From assembly GCA_049273695.1 (NCBI GenBank), contig JBASRE010000036.1, positions 225,164 through 289,163 on the forward strand: a stretch of DNA of 64,000 nt, written 5' to 3'. The position numbers were made by a program, and so were the translations under genes. Source of the DNA: UBA11740 sp049273695. GTDB taxonomy: Bacteria > Acidobacteriota > Blastocatellia > Pyrinomonadales > Pyrinomonadaceae. The notes below the pieces were generated by a model. The model did not search any database. It was not told where the DNA came from and worked only from the letters and a program-made list of their open reading frames with translations. Of the stretch, positions 17,803-27,000 are shown one piece after another; position 1 is the first letter of the stretch, and every line of letters starts with the position of its first letter.

Positions 17803-18756
17803 ATGAACAGGTCAAACTCACATCGGAAGAAACGACGCTCAATTAATGACCATGACTTGAACTCTGACGGAAGGATTTCCGTTCTGGAGACTCGGTTCGC
17901 GGAGGCGCAGTCGGTGCTTAATCCACGGCGCCGCGAGTTGGTCAGGGCGATACTCGACTCCGCGGAAGAAACGTGCTTCCTCTCGTCTCGTGAATTAGCT
18001 AAACGCTATCGCGTCGACGCGACCACTATTCTCCGTGCGACCCAGGTGTTGGGTTATCAGAGTTATTCTGATTTTTCTGCCGACCTGCGCCAGCACTTCG
18101 TCACGCGAATCACGCCGTACGCTGTGCTAAAAGCAGCCACCCGCGAGAAAGCCAGCGTCGCCGATCATATCGATCATGCTTTGGAGAAAGCGCTCGACAA
18201 CATCAATACATTAAAATCGGATTTGGATAGAGAGCGCGTCATAGAAGTAGCCAAGCTAATCAAACGGTCGCGCCGCGTCCTCGTGGTCGGGTTGGACTTC
18301 GCCGCTTCGCTGGCTTTTTATCTGGCCTACGGATTGTCAGCGCTGGGGTTCGACGCGGAGGCGCCGACGGGCAGCACCGGAACGCTGCAATACAAGGTGA
18401 AAGTCCTGACCCCGAAGGATGTACTCGTGGCTATCAGCTTCGGGCAATGTCTCAGGGATACGGTCGATTCCGTACTGCGTGCCAGAAAACAGGGTGTCCC
18501 GACTTTTGGAATCACCGACAGTGATACGTCACCATTGGCGCGCTACTGTGACACGCATCTCGTGGCTTCCGTGGTCAGCCCGTCCTTCCTTAATTCGTAT
18601 GTCGCTCCAACGGCGGCGATCAACGCGATCCACGTAGCCTGCTCTCATATCGATCCCAAGCGTGCGCTGACGCGATTAAGGCCGACCGACAGAGAGTACG
18701 CTTCGGGCTCTCGTTGGTATCGCGAGCCGAAAGGTTCCAACGGGGATCTGGCTTAA
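17803..18756 (+). CDS. RpiR/MurR-family transcriptional regulator (HTH + SIS domain)
   Basis: A 317-residue regulator. I chose the ATG at 17803 (MNRSNS...) because CAGGAAATCAAAAG lies just before it; an in-frame ATG 60 bases earlier is less well placed. The N-terminal half (about residues 40-110) has the HTH_6 pattern, with SSRELAKRYRVDATTILRA as the recognition region. The C-terminal half (about 145-280) is a SIS sugar-phosphate or ligand-binding domain (RVLVVGLDFAASLAFYLAYGL, VAISFGQCLRDTVDSV). Relatives sense sugar phosphates such as MurNAc-6-P, or amino-acid-derived ligands. It heads the plus-strand operon and faces the receptor operon, so it is the obvious candidate regulator of both. 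Confidence 0.87.
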   Translation: MNRSNSHRKKRRSINDHDLNSDGRISVLETRFAEAQSVLNPRRRELVRAILDSAEETCFLSSRELAKRYRVDATTILRATQVLGYQSYSDFSADLRQHFVTRITPYAVLKAATREKASVADHIDHALEKALDNINTLKSDLDRERVIEVAKLIKRSRRVLVVGLDFAASLAFYLAYGLSALGFDAEAPTGSTGTLQYKVKVLTPKDVLVAISFGQCLRDTVDSVLRARKQGVPTFGITDSDTSPLARYCDTHLVASVVSPSFLNSYVAPTAAINAIHVACSHIDPKRALTRLRPTDREYASGSRWYREPKGSNGDLA

Positions 18757-18765
18757 ATAGTCACT

Positions 18766-19635
18766 GTGTCCAGCGCTATCGCAAAACGGCCCATCCTTAT
18801 CCGAGAGATAACGCTCCGCTCAGAAATGCGAGAGGTTGAGACTCTCCAGAAGGAAGTCTGGCAATCCGACGATCGCGACGTCGTCCCGCTTAACATCCTT
18901 GCGGCGACGCGAGAGGTGGGCGCAATTTTATTAGGAGCGTTTGACGGGCCGGCGTTGGTGGGCTTTGCGTACAGCTTCGTGGGACGTGAGAAGGATCGTC
19001 TGGTCCATCATTCGCACATGCTGGCGGTCACGCCATCGCATCGCAATTTGAACCTGGGCTACCGACTTAAACTTGCTCAGCGGGACCGCGCTCTGGCACA
19101 AGGCATTGACACTATGACGTGGACGTTCGACCCCCTTCAGAGTTTGAACGCGCATTTTAACTTCGCAAAACTCGGAGTGCTCGCCGACACGTACAAAGTT
19201 AACTTTTATGGTGAAACCACGTCTGGCTTTTTGCTTCAGATCGGCATGGGCACCGATCGACTCTGGGTCACGTGGCGGCTCGATAGCCGACGAGTCCGGG
19301 GCCGAATACTGGAAGGCAGCAGGCCATCAACTCCTGAGCCCGGAAGCGTATCCCCGCTGGTTCGAGTCGGACCAAACAACACACCTGAGAGAGAAGCGTC
19401 AGCGAAAAACTTTGACCAGGAACTTCTCTCAATTGAAATCCCGTCAGACATCAACTCATTGCAGATTGAAAACCCACAACTAGCTTCAGAGTGGCGAGAA
19501 GAAACTCGACGGGCGTTTAGCGAAGGGATATCTGCAGGGTATCTGGTTGAGGACTTTTATGTTTCGGCGAGGAACGATTGTTCCGTTGGTGTGTACCTTC
19601 TCAGCCGCGGAAGAAAAATTAACCAAATCGTCTGA
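18766..19635 (+). CDS. COG3375-type GNAT N-acyltransferase (candidate D-amino-acid N-succinyltransferase)
   Basis: A 289-residue GNAT. The N-terminal part has ETLQKEVWQSDDRDVVPLN and the acetyl-CoA-site region HSHMLAVTPSHRNLNLGYRLKLAQRDRAL (about residues 83-113). This is followed by TWTFDPLQSLNAHFNFAKLG and WVTWRLDSRRV, words typical of the COG3375 family rather than ordinary acetyltransferases. Members next to NSAR racemases are N-succinyltransferases acting on D-amino acids; the same pairing exists here, though split over two strands. It starts with GTG only 9 bp after the regulator and has no strong SD, suggesting coupled translation. The acyl donor is inferred, not shown. Confidence 0.8.
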   Translation: MSSAIAKRPILIREITLRSEMREVETLQKEVWQSDDRDVVPLNILAATREVGAILLGAFDGPALVGFAYSFVGREKDRLVHHSHMLAVTPSHRNLNLGYRLKLAQRDRALAQGIDTMTWTFDPLQSLNAHFNFAKLGVLADTYKVNFYGETTSGFLLQIGMGTDRLWVTWRLDSRRVRGRILEGSRPSTPEPGSVSPLVRVGPNNTPEREASAKNFDQELLSIEIPSDINSLQIENPQLASEWREETRRAFSEGISAGYLVEDFYVSARNDCSVGVYLLSRGRKINQIV

Positions 19636-19670
19636 AGCTGCATTAGGAAGATCTTAGGCGACGATTAGAT

Positions 19671-20858
19671 TTGAGCCAGCAGATCATGAACCCTTCTGAT
19701 TCTACCGAGATTCTGGCGCTACAAGCGTTTCTGTCGGGCCGGCAGGATGAGATCCTTGAATCGATTTGCAGGCTTGTTGAAACTGAATCGCCATCTGGTG
19801 ACTTCGAGGGTAGTCGGGATGTGGTCGATCTTCTGCTGAATACTGCTCGCGATATTCCGGCAATTACCTCAGTCGAGAGAATACGTGTGCCTGGCTATGG
19901 CGAACACTTAAAGCTGACTGCCTTCGATGGCAATGCTGGGAATGGATCCAGAACTTTGTTGCTGGGCCACACCGATACGGTTCATCCGCGCGGCACGTTG
20001 CGCACCCAAGGCGTGCGCGCGGAGGAGGGACGACTTTATGGTCCAGGAATTTTCGACATGAAAGCCTCCTGTGTGCTGGCCCTGGAAGCGCTGCGCGCTT
20101 TGGATGTCCTCGACCTCCCCCCAAAGGGTCCCGTGACTTTGCTTCTGACCTGCGATGAAGAGAGCGGAAGCAAAACCGGGCGCGCGCTGGTGGAGGAAGA
20201 AGCGCGCCGCACCAAGCAAGCTCTGGTTCTTGAGCCTCCGGCCCCAGGAGGAGAGGTGAAGACAGCGCGCAAGGGTGTGGCTATGTGGACGGTCGCAGCT
20301 CAGGGAATTGCGGCGCACGCGGGTTTGAATCCCGAAGCAGGCGCCAGCGCAATTCTCGAACTTGCTCGTCAAACCGAACGGTTTCACTCCATGAAAAACT
20401 CAGCGAGCGGTACGACTTTTAATGTGGGAGTCGTGAGTGGCGGTACCCGTAGCAACGTGGTGGCGGCGGAAGCAAAGATCGAAGTTGATGTCCGATTCAG
20501 TCGGATGAAAGAAGCTCAGCGAATCTCTGAGCTCATGCGCAACTTGGAGCCGTTTGACAAACGCATACGTCTCACCGTGGCGGGCGGACTCAATCGTGGC
20601 CCGCTTGAACGGACCGAAGGAGTGGTGAGACTTTATCAGCTCGCCCGCGAGGTAGCTGGTTGTCTGGGTTTTGAACTGAGAGAGCGTTCGGTCGGGGGAG
20701 CCTCGGACGGCAATTTCGTGGCAGCACTTGGTGTTCCCGTCCTCGACGGTCTTGGCCCGGATGGGGATGGCGCGCACGCCACACATGAACACGTCTTAAT
20801 CTCGGATATCGTGCGGCGCTGCGCTATGCTTGCGGGACTGATAGCATCATTAGAATAG
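19671..20858 (+). CDS. M20 family peptidase/deacylase (carboxypeptidase G2-like)
   Basis: A 395-residue di-zinc M20 enzyme. The metal ligands are visible: LLGHTDTVHP (His100), GPGIFDMKAS (Asp129), CDEESGS (Glu163/164), LEPP (Glu188) and HATHEHV near the C-terminus. The dimerisation domain spans about 200-305. It resembles glutamate carboxypeptidase more than ArgE. With the upstream GNAT and the racemase it would be the L-specific N-acyl hydrolase that frees the L-amino acid. The start is TTG at 19671 (AGGCGA upstream) or ATG at 19686. No signal peptide is seen, so it acts in the cytoplasm. Confidence 0.85.
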   Translation: MSQQIMNPSDSTEILALQAFLSGRQDEILESICRLVETESPSGDFEGSRDVVDLLLNTARDIPAITSVERIRVPGYGEHLKLTAFDGNAGNGSRTLLLGHTDTVHPRGTLRTQGVRAEEGRLYGPGIFDMKASCVLALEALRALDVLDLPPKGPVTLLLTCDEESGSKTGRALVEEEARRTKQALVLEPPAPGGEVKTARKGVAMWTVAAQGIAAHAGLNPEAGASAILELARQTERFHSMKNSASGTTFNVGVVSGGTRSNVVAAEAKIEVDVRFSRMKEAQRISELMRNLEPFDKRIRLTVAGGLNRGPLERTEGVVRLYQLAREVAGCLGFELRERSVGGASDGNFVAALGVPVLDGLGPDGDGAHATHEHVLISDIVRRCAMLAGLIASLE

Positions 20859-20940
20859 CCCGGACTAAACTTATCGATGACATTTACGAGTAGACAAGAA
20901 CAGTTTTTCCGAAGATAAGATTGCTGATTTATTTGTGCCG

Positions 20941-22119
20941 ATGAAACCAATGAAGAAAACATCCCCCCCTGACATTAGAGCGCTGACAAGACTTGTGCCT
21001 CCGAGCGGCAACCTTGTGCAGGGCCAGTCGGAACTGGCTATTAATCCCGCTTTAGCCGGCGCGGCTGCTCGAATAATCTCGGCCAGCCTGAATCATTACG
21101 GTCCGGCCGAAGGCCTGGACGAACTTCGCCTCGCCGTGGCGGAAAAGATTTCTACGTTTAACGGCATCAGAATCGATCCCGAAAGTGATCAGCTCGAACT
21201 ATTGATTACTCCCGGCGCGACTGGTGCGCTCGTTGCGATCGCTCAAAGCTACCTAAGAGGCGCCTCCGCGCTCGTCTTTGAGCCTTACTATCCGTATCAC
21301 CGCCACATTATCAACGAGTTGGGAGGAAGCACTGAGGTGCTCGCGCTTCACGGTGAGAGCCTTGCACTCGACCCTGATGAATTACGCGCGCGCTGCCGAG
21401 AGCTGAAGAACCGGCAGTCGTTTCCCCTGAAAGCAATCATCCTTTGTACGCCTGTGAATCCTACCGGCAAGGTGTTCAGCGCGAGTGAGCTGAAGCTAAT
21501 TGCGTCGGCCTGTCAGGAGTTTGATCTTCTCTGTATAGCAGACGAGGTTTATGAACATTACGTGGTTGGCACACAGCCCCATACTTCTATCGCGACCCTG
21601 CCTGGCATGTGGGACCGAACGATCACAGTCAACTCTTTCTCCAAATCATGGAATATTTCCGGCTGGCGCCTGGGTTACGTTTACGGCAACTCGAGCCTCA
21701 TCTCACCTCTCAACCGCGCCAATAATGTCTTTTACGTATGCTCGCCGACTCCGCTACAGCGTGCCTTGAGCGAAGTGTTAATGACTGACCCGCAGTACTA
21801 CCCGCGCTTACGCGAAACGTTTGCGGCGAAAAGGAAACTGGTTGTTGGGGTACTTGAGCAGGTGGGGTTTAAGACTTTTGACTCAGGTTCTGCATTTTAT
21901 GTTTGGGCCCGTATCCCAGAAGGGTTTACGGATGCGATGGAGTTTAATCAGCTTTTGATGGATCGAGCAGGAGTGGCCGGCGTACCGGGGAATGCTTTCA
22001 CCGACACAGATCACTGGAACAACTACATGCGACTGTGCATCGCGCGTGAAGATGAAGTGTTACAAGGCGCGCTCGACCGGCTGCAAAGCGTTCTCATGCC
22101 AACAACTTCGATAAAATAA
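20941..22119 (+). CDS. Class I/II PLP-dependent aminotransferase
   Basis: A fold-type I aminotransferase of about 392 residues. YGPAEGLDELR, TPVNPTGKVFS, ADEVYEHYV and SFSKSWNISGWRLGY (PLP Lys near residue 235) are family hallmarks, and the C-terminal Arg in NNYMRLCIA binds the substrate carboxylate. It lies 82 bp after the M20 gene and 7 bp before the D-aminopeptidase gene. In this setting it probably deaminates the L-amino acid produced, giving a keto acid. The start may be ATG at 20941 or 20953; a GTG at 20935 is also in frame, and no SD decides between them. Confidence 0.86.
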   Translation: MKPMKKTSPPDIRALTRLVPPSGNLVQGQSELAINPALAGAAARIISASLNHYGPAEGLDELRLAVAEKISTFNGIRIDPESDQLELLITPGATGALVAIAQSYLRGASALVFEPYYPYHRHIINELGGSTEVLALHGESLALDPDELRARCRELKNRQSFPLKAIILCTPVNPTGKVFSASELKLIASACQEFDLLCIADEVYEHYVVGTQPHTSIATLPGMWDRTITVNSFSKSWNISGWRLGYVYGNSSLISPLNRANNVFYVCSPTPLQRALSEVLMTDPQYYPRLRETFAAKRKLVVGVLEQVGFKTFDSGSAFYVWARIPEGFTDAMEFNQLLMDRAGVAGVPGNAFTDTDHWNNYMRLCIAREDEVLQGALDRLQSVLMPTTSIK

Positions 22120-22132
22120 AGGAGCGATGAGG

Positions 22133-23032
22133 ATGAAATCTTGCGTTGTCTGTTTGGCGCTCTTGATATTTGGCACGCTCCTGACCGTTAAGGCGCAGGA
22201 AAGAAAGATGAAAATATATATTTCCGCGGACATGGAAGGCGTTGTTGGCGTGGTAACCAACGAGCAATTGGGACCTCAGGGGTTTGAGTATCAACGGTTC
22301 CGAGAGTTCATGACGCAGGAGGTAAACGCCGCGATCGAGGCCGCATTCGAAGCCGGCGCGACGGAAATTGTCGTCAGTGACTCACACGGCAATGGTCAGA
22401 ACCTGCTGATCGAGAAACTGCCGAAGAATGTCCTGCTTGTACGCGCCTGGCCGCGGCCTTTGATGATGATGCAGGGTATTGATGAGACTTTCGCCGGCGC
22501 GATCTTTATCGGCTATCACACCGGGACCACCAACCCTCAAGGAGTGCGAGCGCACACAATATCAAGTGCCCGCCTCGCTGACGTGCGACTGAAAGGCGTT
22601 TCCGTCTCGGAGGCCGGCATCAATGCAGCGATCGCCGGTCACTTTAACGTCCCGGTGATTATGGTATCGGGCGACGACGCCGTGGTGATAGAAACCACAA
22701 AGCTGCTGGGAGATGTCGAAGGCGCGGTGGTCAAATGGTCGACGGGTTTTCACTCGGCGAAAACATTGATGCCCGAAGCCTCTTACCAGTTAATCCGCGA
22801 GAAGGTAAAGAAGGCCATCGGCCGGATCAAAGATTTCAAGCCCCACAAGCTGGCGGGCCCTATTCAGTTGGATGTGCGTTTCAAAAACTATCGCCCATCC
22901 GAAGTCCTGAGTTACCTGAGCATTGTGGAACGCACCGACGCGCACAGCATCAGATTCACGGGGAAGGACATGATCGAAGTGTCAAAGTTTCTCGAGTTCA
23001 TTGTTACCTACGAGCCGTCGCTGGAACCTTAG
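22133..23032 (+). CDS. dppA: DppA-type M55 D-aminopeptidase, with signal peptide
   Basis: An M55 zinc D-aminopeptidase, which releases D-amino acids such as D-Ala from short D-peptides. KIYISADMEG, SDSHGNGQN, GYHTG and HTISS carry the conserved Asp/Glu/His zinc ligands, and the second half (SEAGINAAIAG, VSGDDAV) fits DppA throughout. AAAGGAG precedes two ATGs; the one at 22133 has the better 8-bp spacing, the other is at 22127. Unlike cytoplasmic Bacillus DppA, about 20 hydrophobic residues ending in VKAQE precede the domain, which looks like a signal peptide and would place it in the periplasm. It is the last gene of the regulator operon. Confidence 0.88.
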   Translation: MKSCVVCLALLIFGTLLTVKAQERKMKIYISADMEGVVGVVTNEQLGPQGFEYQRFREFMTQEVNAAIEAAFEAGATEIVVSDSHGNGQNLLIEKLPKNVLLVRAWPRPLMMMQGIDETFAGAIFIGYHTGTTNPQGVRAHTISSARLADVRLKGVSVSEAGINAAIAGHFNVPVIMVSGDDAVVIETTKLLGDVEGAVVKWSTGFHSAKTLMPEASYQLIREKVKKAIGRIKDFKPHKLAGPIQLDVRFKNYRPSEVLSYLSIVERTDAHSIRFTGKDMIEVSKFLEFIVTYEPSLEP

Positions 23033-23330
23033 AAGACAATCCTCAGAGCCAATCCCACCGACTTCCTCATGACAATGGGCGGGCCCAAGACGTCGGGAAC
23101 CGGATCCTGGCCGACATTGGGGTCAACGACCGCGCCGCCCGGGTCTGATTCCGTATTATTTCAGTTAAGCTCACGGAGCCGATGAAGTGGCTCACGGGCC
23201 ACGGAACAAGCGACGTTAAGCGATCGCCGAAGCCCGCGGCATGGTTGGCGCTGAAACCCAGAACATAGTCATAGTTCAGCTTGCGTTGCGTCATGCCTCG
23301 CACCGTGTGCCAATGACCAGGCGCTCGGTG
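23029..23330 (-). pseudogene. Displaced, frameshifted RHS C-terminal tip remnant
   Basis: Minus-strand codons near 23300-23145 read QRKLNYDYVLGF..., GFGDRLTSLVPWPVS and SLTEIIRNQT. These are almost the same as the tip of the RHS protein at about 24585-24410. At about 23141 one base is missing, which breaks the frame. If it is restored, the frame continues GGAVVDPNVG... and ends ALRIVF-stop at 23029-23031, overlapping the dppA stop codon. The region has no RHS core of its own. It lies directly downstream of the RHS/immunity pair, the classic place for a displaced rhs tip. The stretch 23331-23485 shows no gene. Confidence 0.7.
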
Positions 23331-23485
23331 CTCTGAAGAGGGTCTAGAAGGAAATCGGTGTGAAAGTATTCTTTCGGTGGTTCTGAAGACCGGTAAATAT
23401 TTACGATGGTCCAACAAAGATCACGGGAACGTCATAGAAATCCGAGTACCAATCGCGATTATTCACCGTTTCCAACTCAGCACGT

Positions 23486-24004
23486 TTAAGACAGACGGGC
23501 AAATCTTTGTCGCTTGAAGGTCCCTTCGAGAACAGACTTGATATATCTTTCCTTCTCGGTCGATCCTGAGTTCACCGACGTAAGAAGCTTTTCTGCTTGG
23601 TCTCTATATTTTCCTCCGTCTGGGCCAGCAAATAAATGGAAATAAGGCACGAGTGTGGTTCCCTCCTCAACCAGGAGCTCACATTCGGGATAGAACGGGT
23701 CCGCGCCGCGCAGAATAAAATCAAAATAACGCCTCCAGAATTTCAGTTCTGCGTTTTCCCCAAATCGTTCAGCCGCTTCCGTAATGAGCTCGCTCGTTCG
23801 ATTCCAAGCCTGGTCCAGAAAAGGTTCGGAGAGTTTATGGTGAGCTGAGTAGCCGCCATCGTTACATACAAAATACAGAACCGCCAGGTTGAGGTAAGTA
23901 TCAAGGTCCGCGTCGGACTTCACGATGACCGACTCGTAAGCTTCGGCGGCTTCCACTGGACGCTCTTGGGCATCCAGTGCAGTCGCTTTTTCTTGCGATG
24001 TCAT
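23486..24004 (-). CDS. Candidate immunity protein for the RHS toxin
   Basis: A 172-residue, acidic, mostly helical cytoplasmic protein with no signal peptide. Its start ATG overlaps the stop of the RHS gene by ATGA. The N-terminal 45 residues (AEAYESVIVKSDADLDTYLNLAVLYFV) look like a TPR-type helix pair. I do not recognise a named family. Position immediately after the toxin tip, translational coupling, small size and acidity are what one expects of an immunity protein against that tip; the function is inferred from this alone. Confidence 0.65.
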   Translation of the reverse strand: MTSQEKATALDAQERPVEAAEAYESVIVKSDADLDTYLNLAVLYFVCNDGGYSAHHKLSEPFLDQAWNRTSELITEAAERFGENAELKFWRRYFDFILRGADPFYPECELLVEEGTTLVPYFHLFAGPDGGKYRDQAEKLLTSVNSGSTEKERYIKSVLEGTFKRQRFARLS

Positions 24005-27000
24005 CGAAATGCTCCTACCGGATTGACTCCAGCGTTCTGAATGATACCATTGCGTATCTCAACCCAAACCTGCCCATTTCGAAACGTCTGTGTGTACACT
24101 TGAACGCCGCTCCTGGCTTTTGCTGGTGTTACCAAGTCAGGCCGTGCGTTCTTGGGGTTTGAAGCCACCCTTTCAAACAGTCTTGCGAACCTACCCTGCG
24201 AGGCTGCGGTACCCGGAGTCACGTGGCCGGGTGACTGGCGGAATATGTGGCCGGTTCGACCCGCATCGAAGGTGGCCGTGGTTCGCGCACCTGAAGCGCC
24301 TCCACTGCTTCCAGCGCCAGCTCCGGCGGTCAGCGCCATTATCACGGCATTACCAGTGTCACCACCGGCCCGATAGGCAGAAGAATTCTTGTCAATGACC
24401 GCCCCGCCCGGAGTCTGATTCCGTATTATTTCAGTTAAGCTGGTGGTCCCGATGAACTCGCTCACGGGCCACGGAACAAGCGACGTAAGCCGATCGCCAA
24501 AGCCGGCGGAAGTGTGGGCGGCGAAACCCAGCAAATAATCATAGTTCAATTTGCGTTGCGCAATGCTCCGCATCCGTCCGCTGATTCCGCCGACACTCAA
24601 ACCCGAAGGATCGGTAAAATTCGTTGGACTATTTGCCGTGTACGCGTAGAGATTGATGTCACCGCCCTCAAACTCGAGCGGGTCTTCGCTGATAAACCGT
24701 TGCAGCGTCGCTGAATAGTAACGGGCGCGATTGAACTGCAGGCTGGTTCCGTCGTTTTCGCGGCCGGTGTACTGGGCCGCGTTGTTGTTGTCTGCGCCAG
24801 TCGCCGTTGATTGACCAAACGCGCCGTAAGTGTATTGAGTCTGTGCCGCACCGGTCGCATCGGTCAGTGCGAGCGAGCTGCCAAGGCCGTCGAGCAACGG
24901 ATTCCAGCTCCCACTGGAATCGGTACGCGTGAAGATTTCATCGATGCCTCCCGAAAGAATGTTGGCAGTGCCGGTCTGTGCCGATTGTTCCTGGACTATG
25001 TTCGCGCCGTTGTAGAGAAAGTTTGTGGTGGTTCCATTGAGGGTTTTGCCGACACGTTGGCCACGCGAATCGTATTGGAAGCTTGCGGTAGTCCCGCTGC
25101 CGGTCACGTTAGAGAGCTGATCGCGCGCGTCCCAGGTGTATGTGTTAACTCCGTCGCTGACCAGATTCCCGTTAAGATCATAGGTCAGAGTTTGGCCACC
25201 GAAACTCAGTTGCTGATTAGCGGCATTGTAAGTAGCTGAAGCGACGGGTTGAGGCATTATGCTTCGCGCAAAGCTCCCGCCCATGCGTGTGCGCCGGCCA
25301 TTCGAGTCATATTCATAAGTCACATCGCCAATTACATTCCCACCCTGCTTGTAAGTGAGGCTGGTCAACTGTGAGCCTGCGTCATAGCCATACTCAGTAA
25401 CGATGCCGTTCGGTAAGGTTAGCGAAGTTCTTCGCCCACCATCGTCGTAGGCGATCGTAACAGTCGAGCTTCCCTGCGTGATTTGCGTCAGGCGGTTGCC
25501 GTTGTCGTAGGTGTAACTGACGGGTGGTTGTCCGGCGACGGTCATGCTGGTGCAGCGGCCGCCCGCATCGTAGGTGTAGCTGACCGTGCCTTGCGGAGTG
25601 GTCTCGCTGGTTACTCGATCGAGGTTGTCGTAAGCGTATGTGATCGTTCCCGAGACCGAGTCAACCACCTGCGTTAACCGGTTGACAGAGTCATAAGTGT
25701 AAGACGTGGTGGATGCGTCGGCGTAAGTGACCTGAGTGAGACGGTTGAGGGCGTCGTAAGTGAATTGGGTTATCTGACTCTTGCGATCCGTCACCTCCGT
25801 GAGATTACCATTGAGGTCATACTCGTAAATCTCGTCGTGCAACAGCGGATCGCGGCGGGTAGTGAGGCGATCCATGTTGTCATAGATGTAGCTGGTGACG
25901 CTGTTGCGGGCGTCGGTAACGCTGAGAATATTCCCGTTCGGATCGTAGGCAAACTGCGTCGCGCCCTGCTGCGGATCGATGGCACGCGTAGCGTCACCCA
26001 TACTGTCAAACTCGGAACGAACAACATCCCCCATCGGATTAGTGACTTGAGTCACCCGTCCGGCGGCATCGATATACTGATTGACGGTACGATTGAGTGA
26101 ATCGGTAATCGCAACTAGATCGCCGGAGTCATAGGTGAATTGGGTGGTTTGCTGCAGCGGATTCGTAGCTGTCAGGATTTGTCCGGCTGAATTGTACGTG
26201 AACGTAGCGTGATGATTGAGCGGATCAGTTACCTCCGTAAGCATCCCGTTACTGTCGTAGGTAAACGCGAGCGTCTGATTCAATGGATCGGTAACGCTGA
26301 CAACCTGCTTGCCCTGCGAGTCGTAAGTCATGCTCGTGGTGACGGCATCTGGTGTTCCGGAAGGCCTCGTCACGCTGGTCAGGTATCCCTGCGCGTTGTA
26401 AGTCAGCGCGGTGGTGCGGTTCAAGGGGTCGGTCATGCTGAGGAGGAAATTGGTTCCAGTCTGCCACTGGTAGGTGTAGGTTTGCTGGATCGCAGTGCCC
26501 AATGCGAAAGTGTCGGTGACGCAAAAACCGACCGAGTTAAACGTGGCGCGGCGCACGTAATTACGAGGATCAGTGACGTCCGTTTGCGTAACTTTGCCGT
26601 TCCCGTCCACCGTGTATGTGAATTGATAGACGCCGTTGTCGGCCAGCGTTTGGCTGGTGATGCGTCCACTTGTGGCATCGTACTGGTTCGTTAGATAGAC
26701 GATGTTGCGCGGATCTTTGATCGTCAGCATTCGATCGTTAGAATCGTATGTGTATTCAGTAACGCCCCCTTTCGCGTCCGTCACTTTCCACAGACGCCCG
26801 CTGGCATCGTAGAGGTAACTCACGACACGTCCACTGTTATCAGTGGCCGTGGCAATGCGGTTGGAGGCGTCGATATACCCAAACTCAATCCAACGGCCAT
26901 TGGGTGATGTCACGCGCGAAATGCGCAGATTGGCATCGCGCGTGATCGTCACTTTGTTGCCAAAGCGATCTTGAATCACCGACAGGAAGTTTATAGAGTC

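Noticed and set aside
23067..23417. 116-codon minus-strand frame as an intact gene
   Set aside because: Its middle is RHS tip sequence, and its end is out of frame after a one-base loss; it is a remnant, not a gene.
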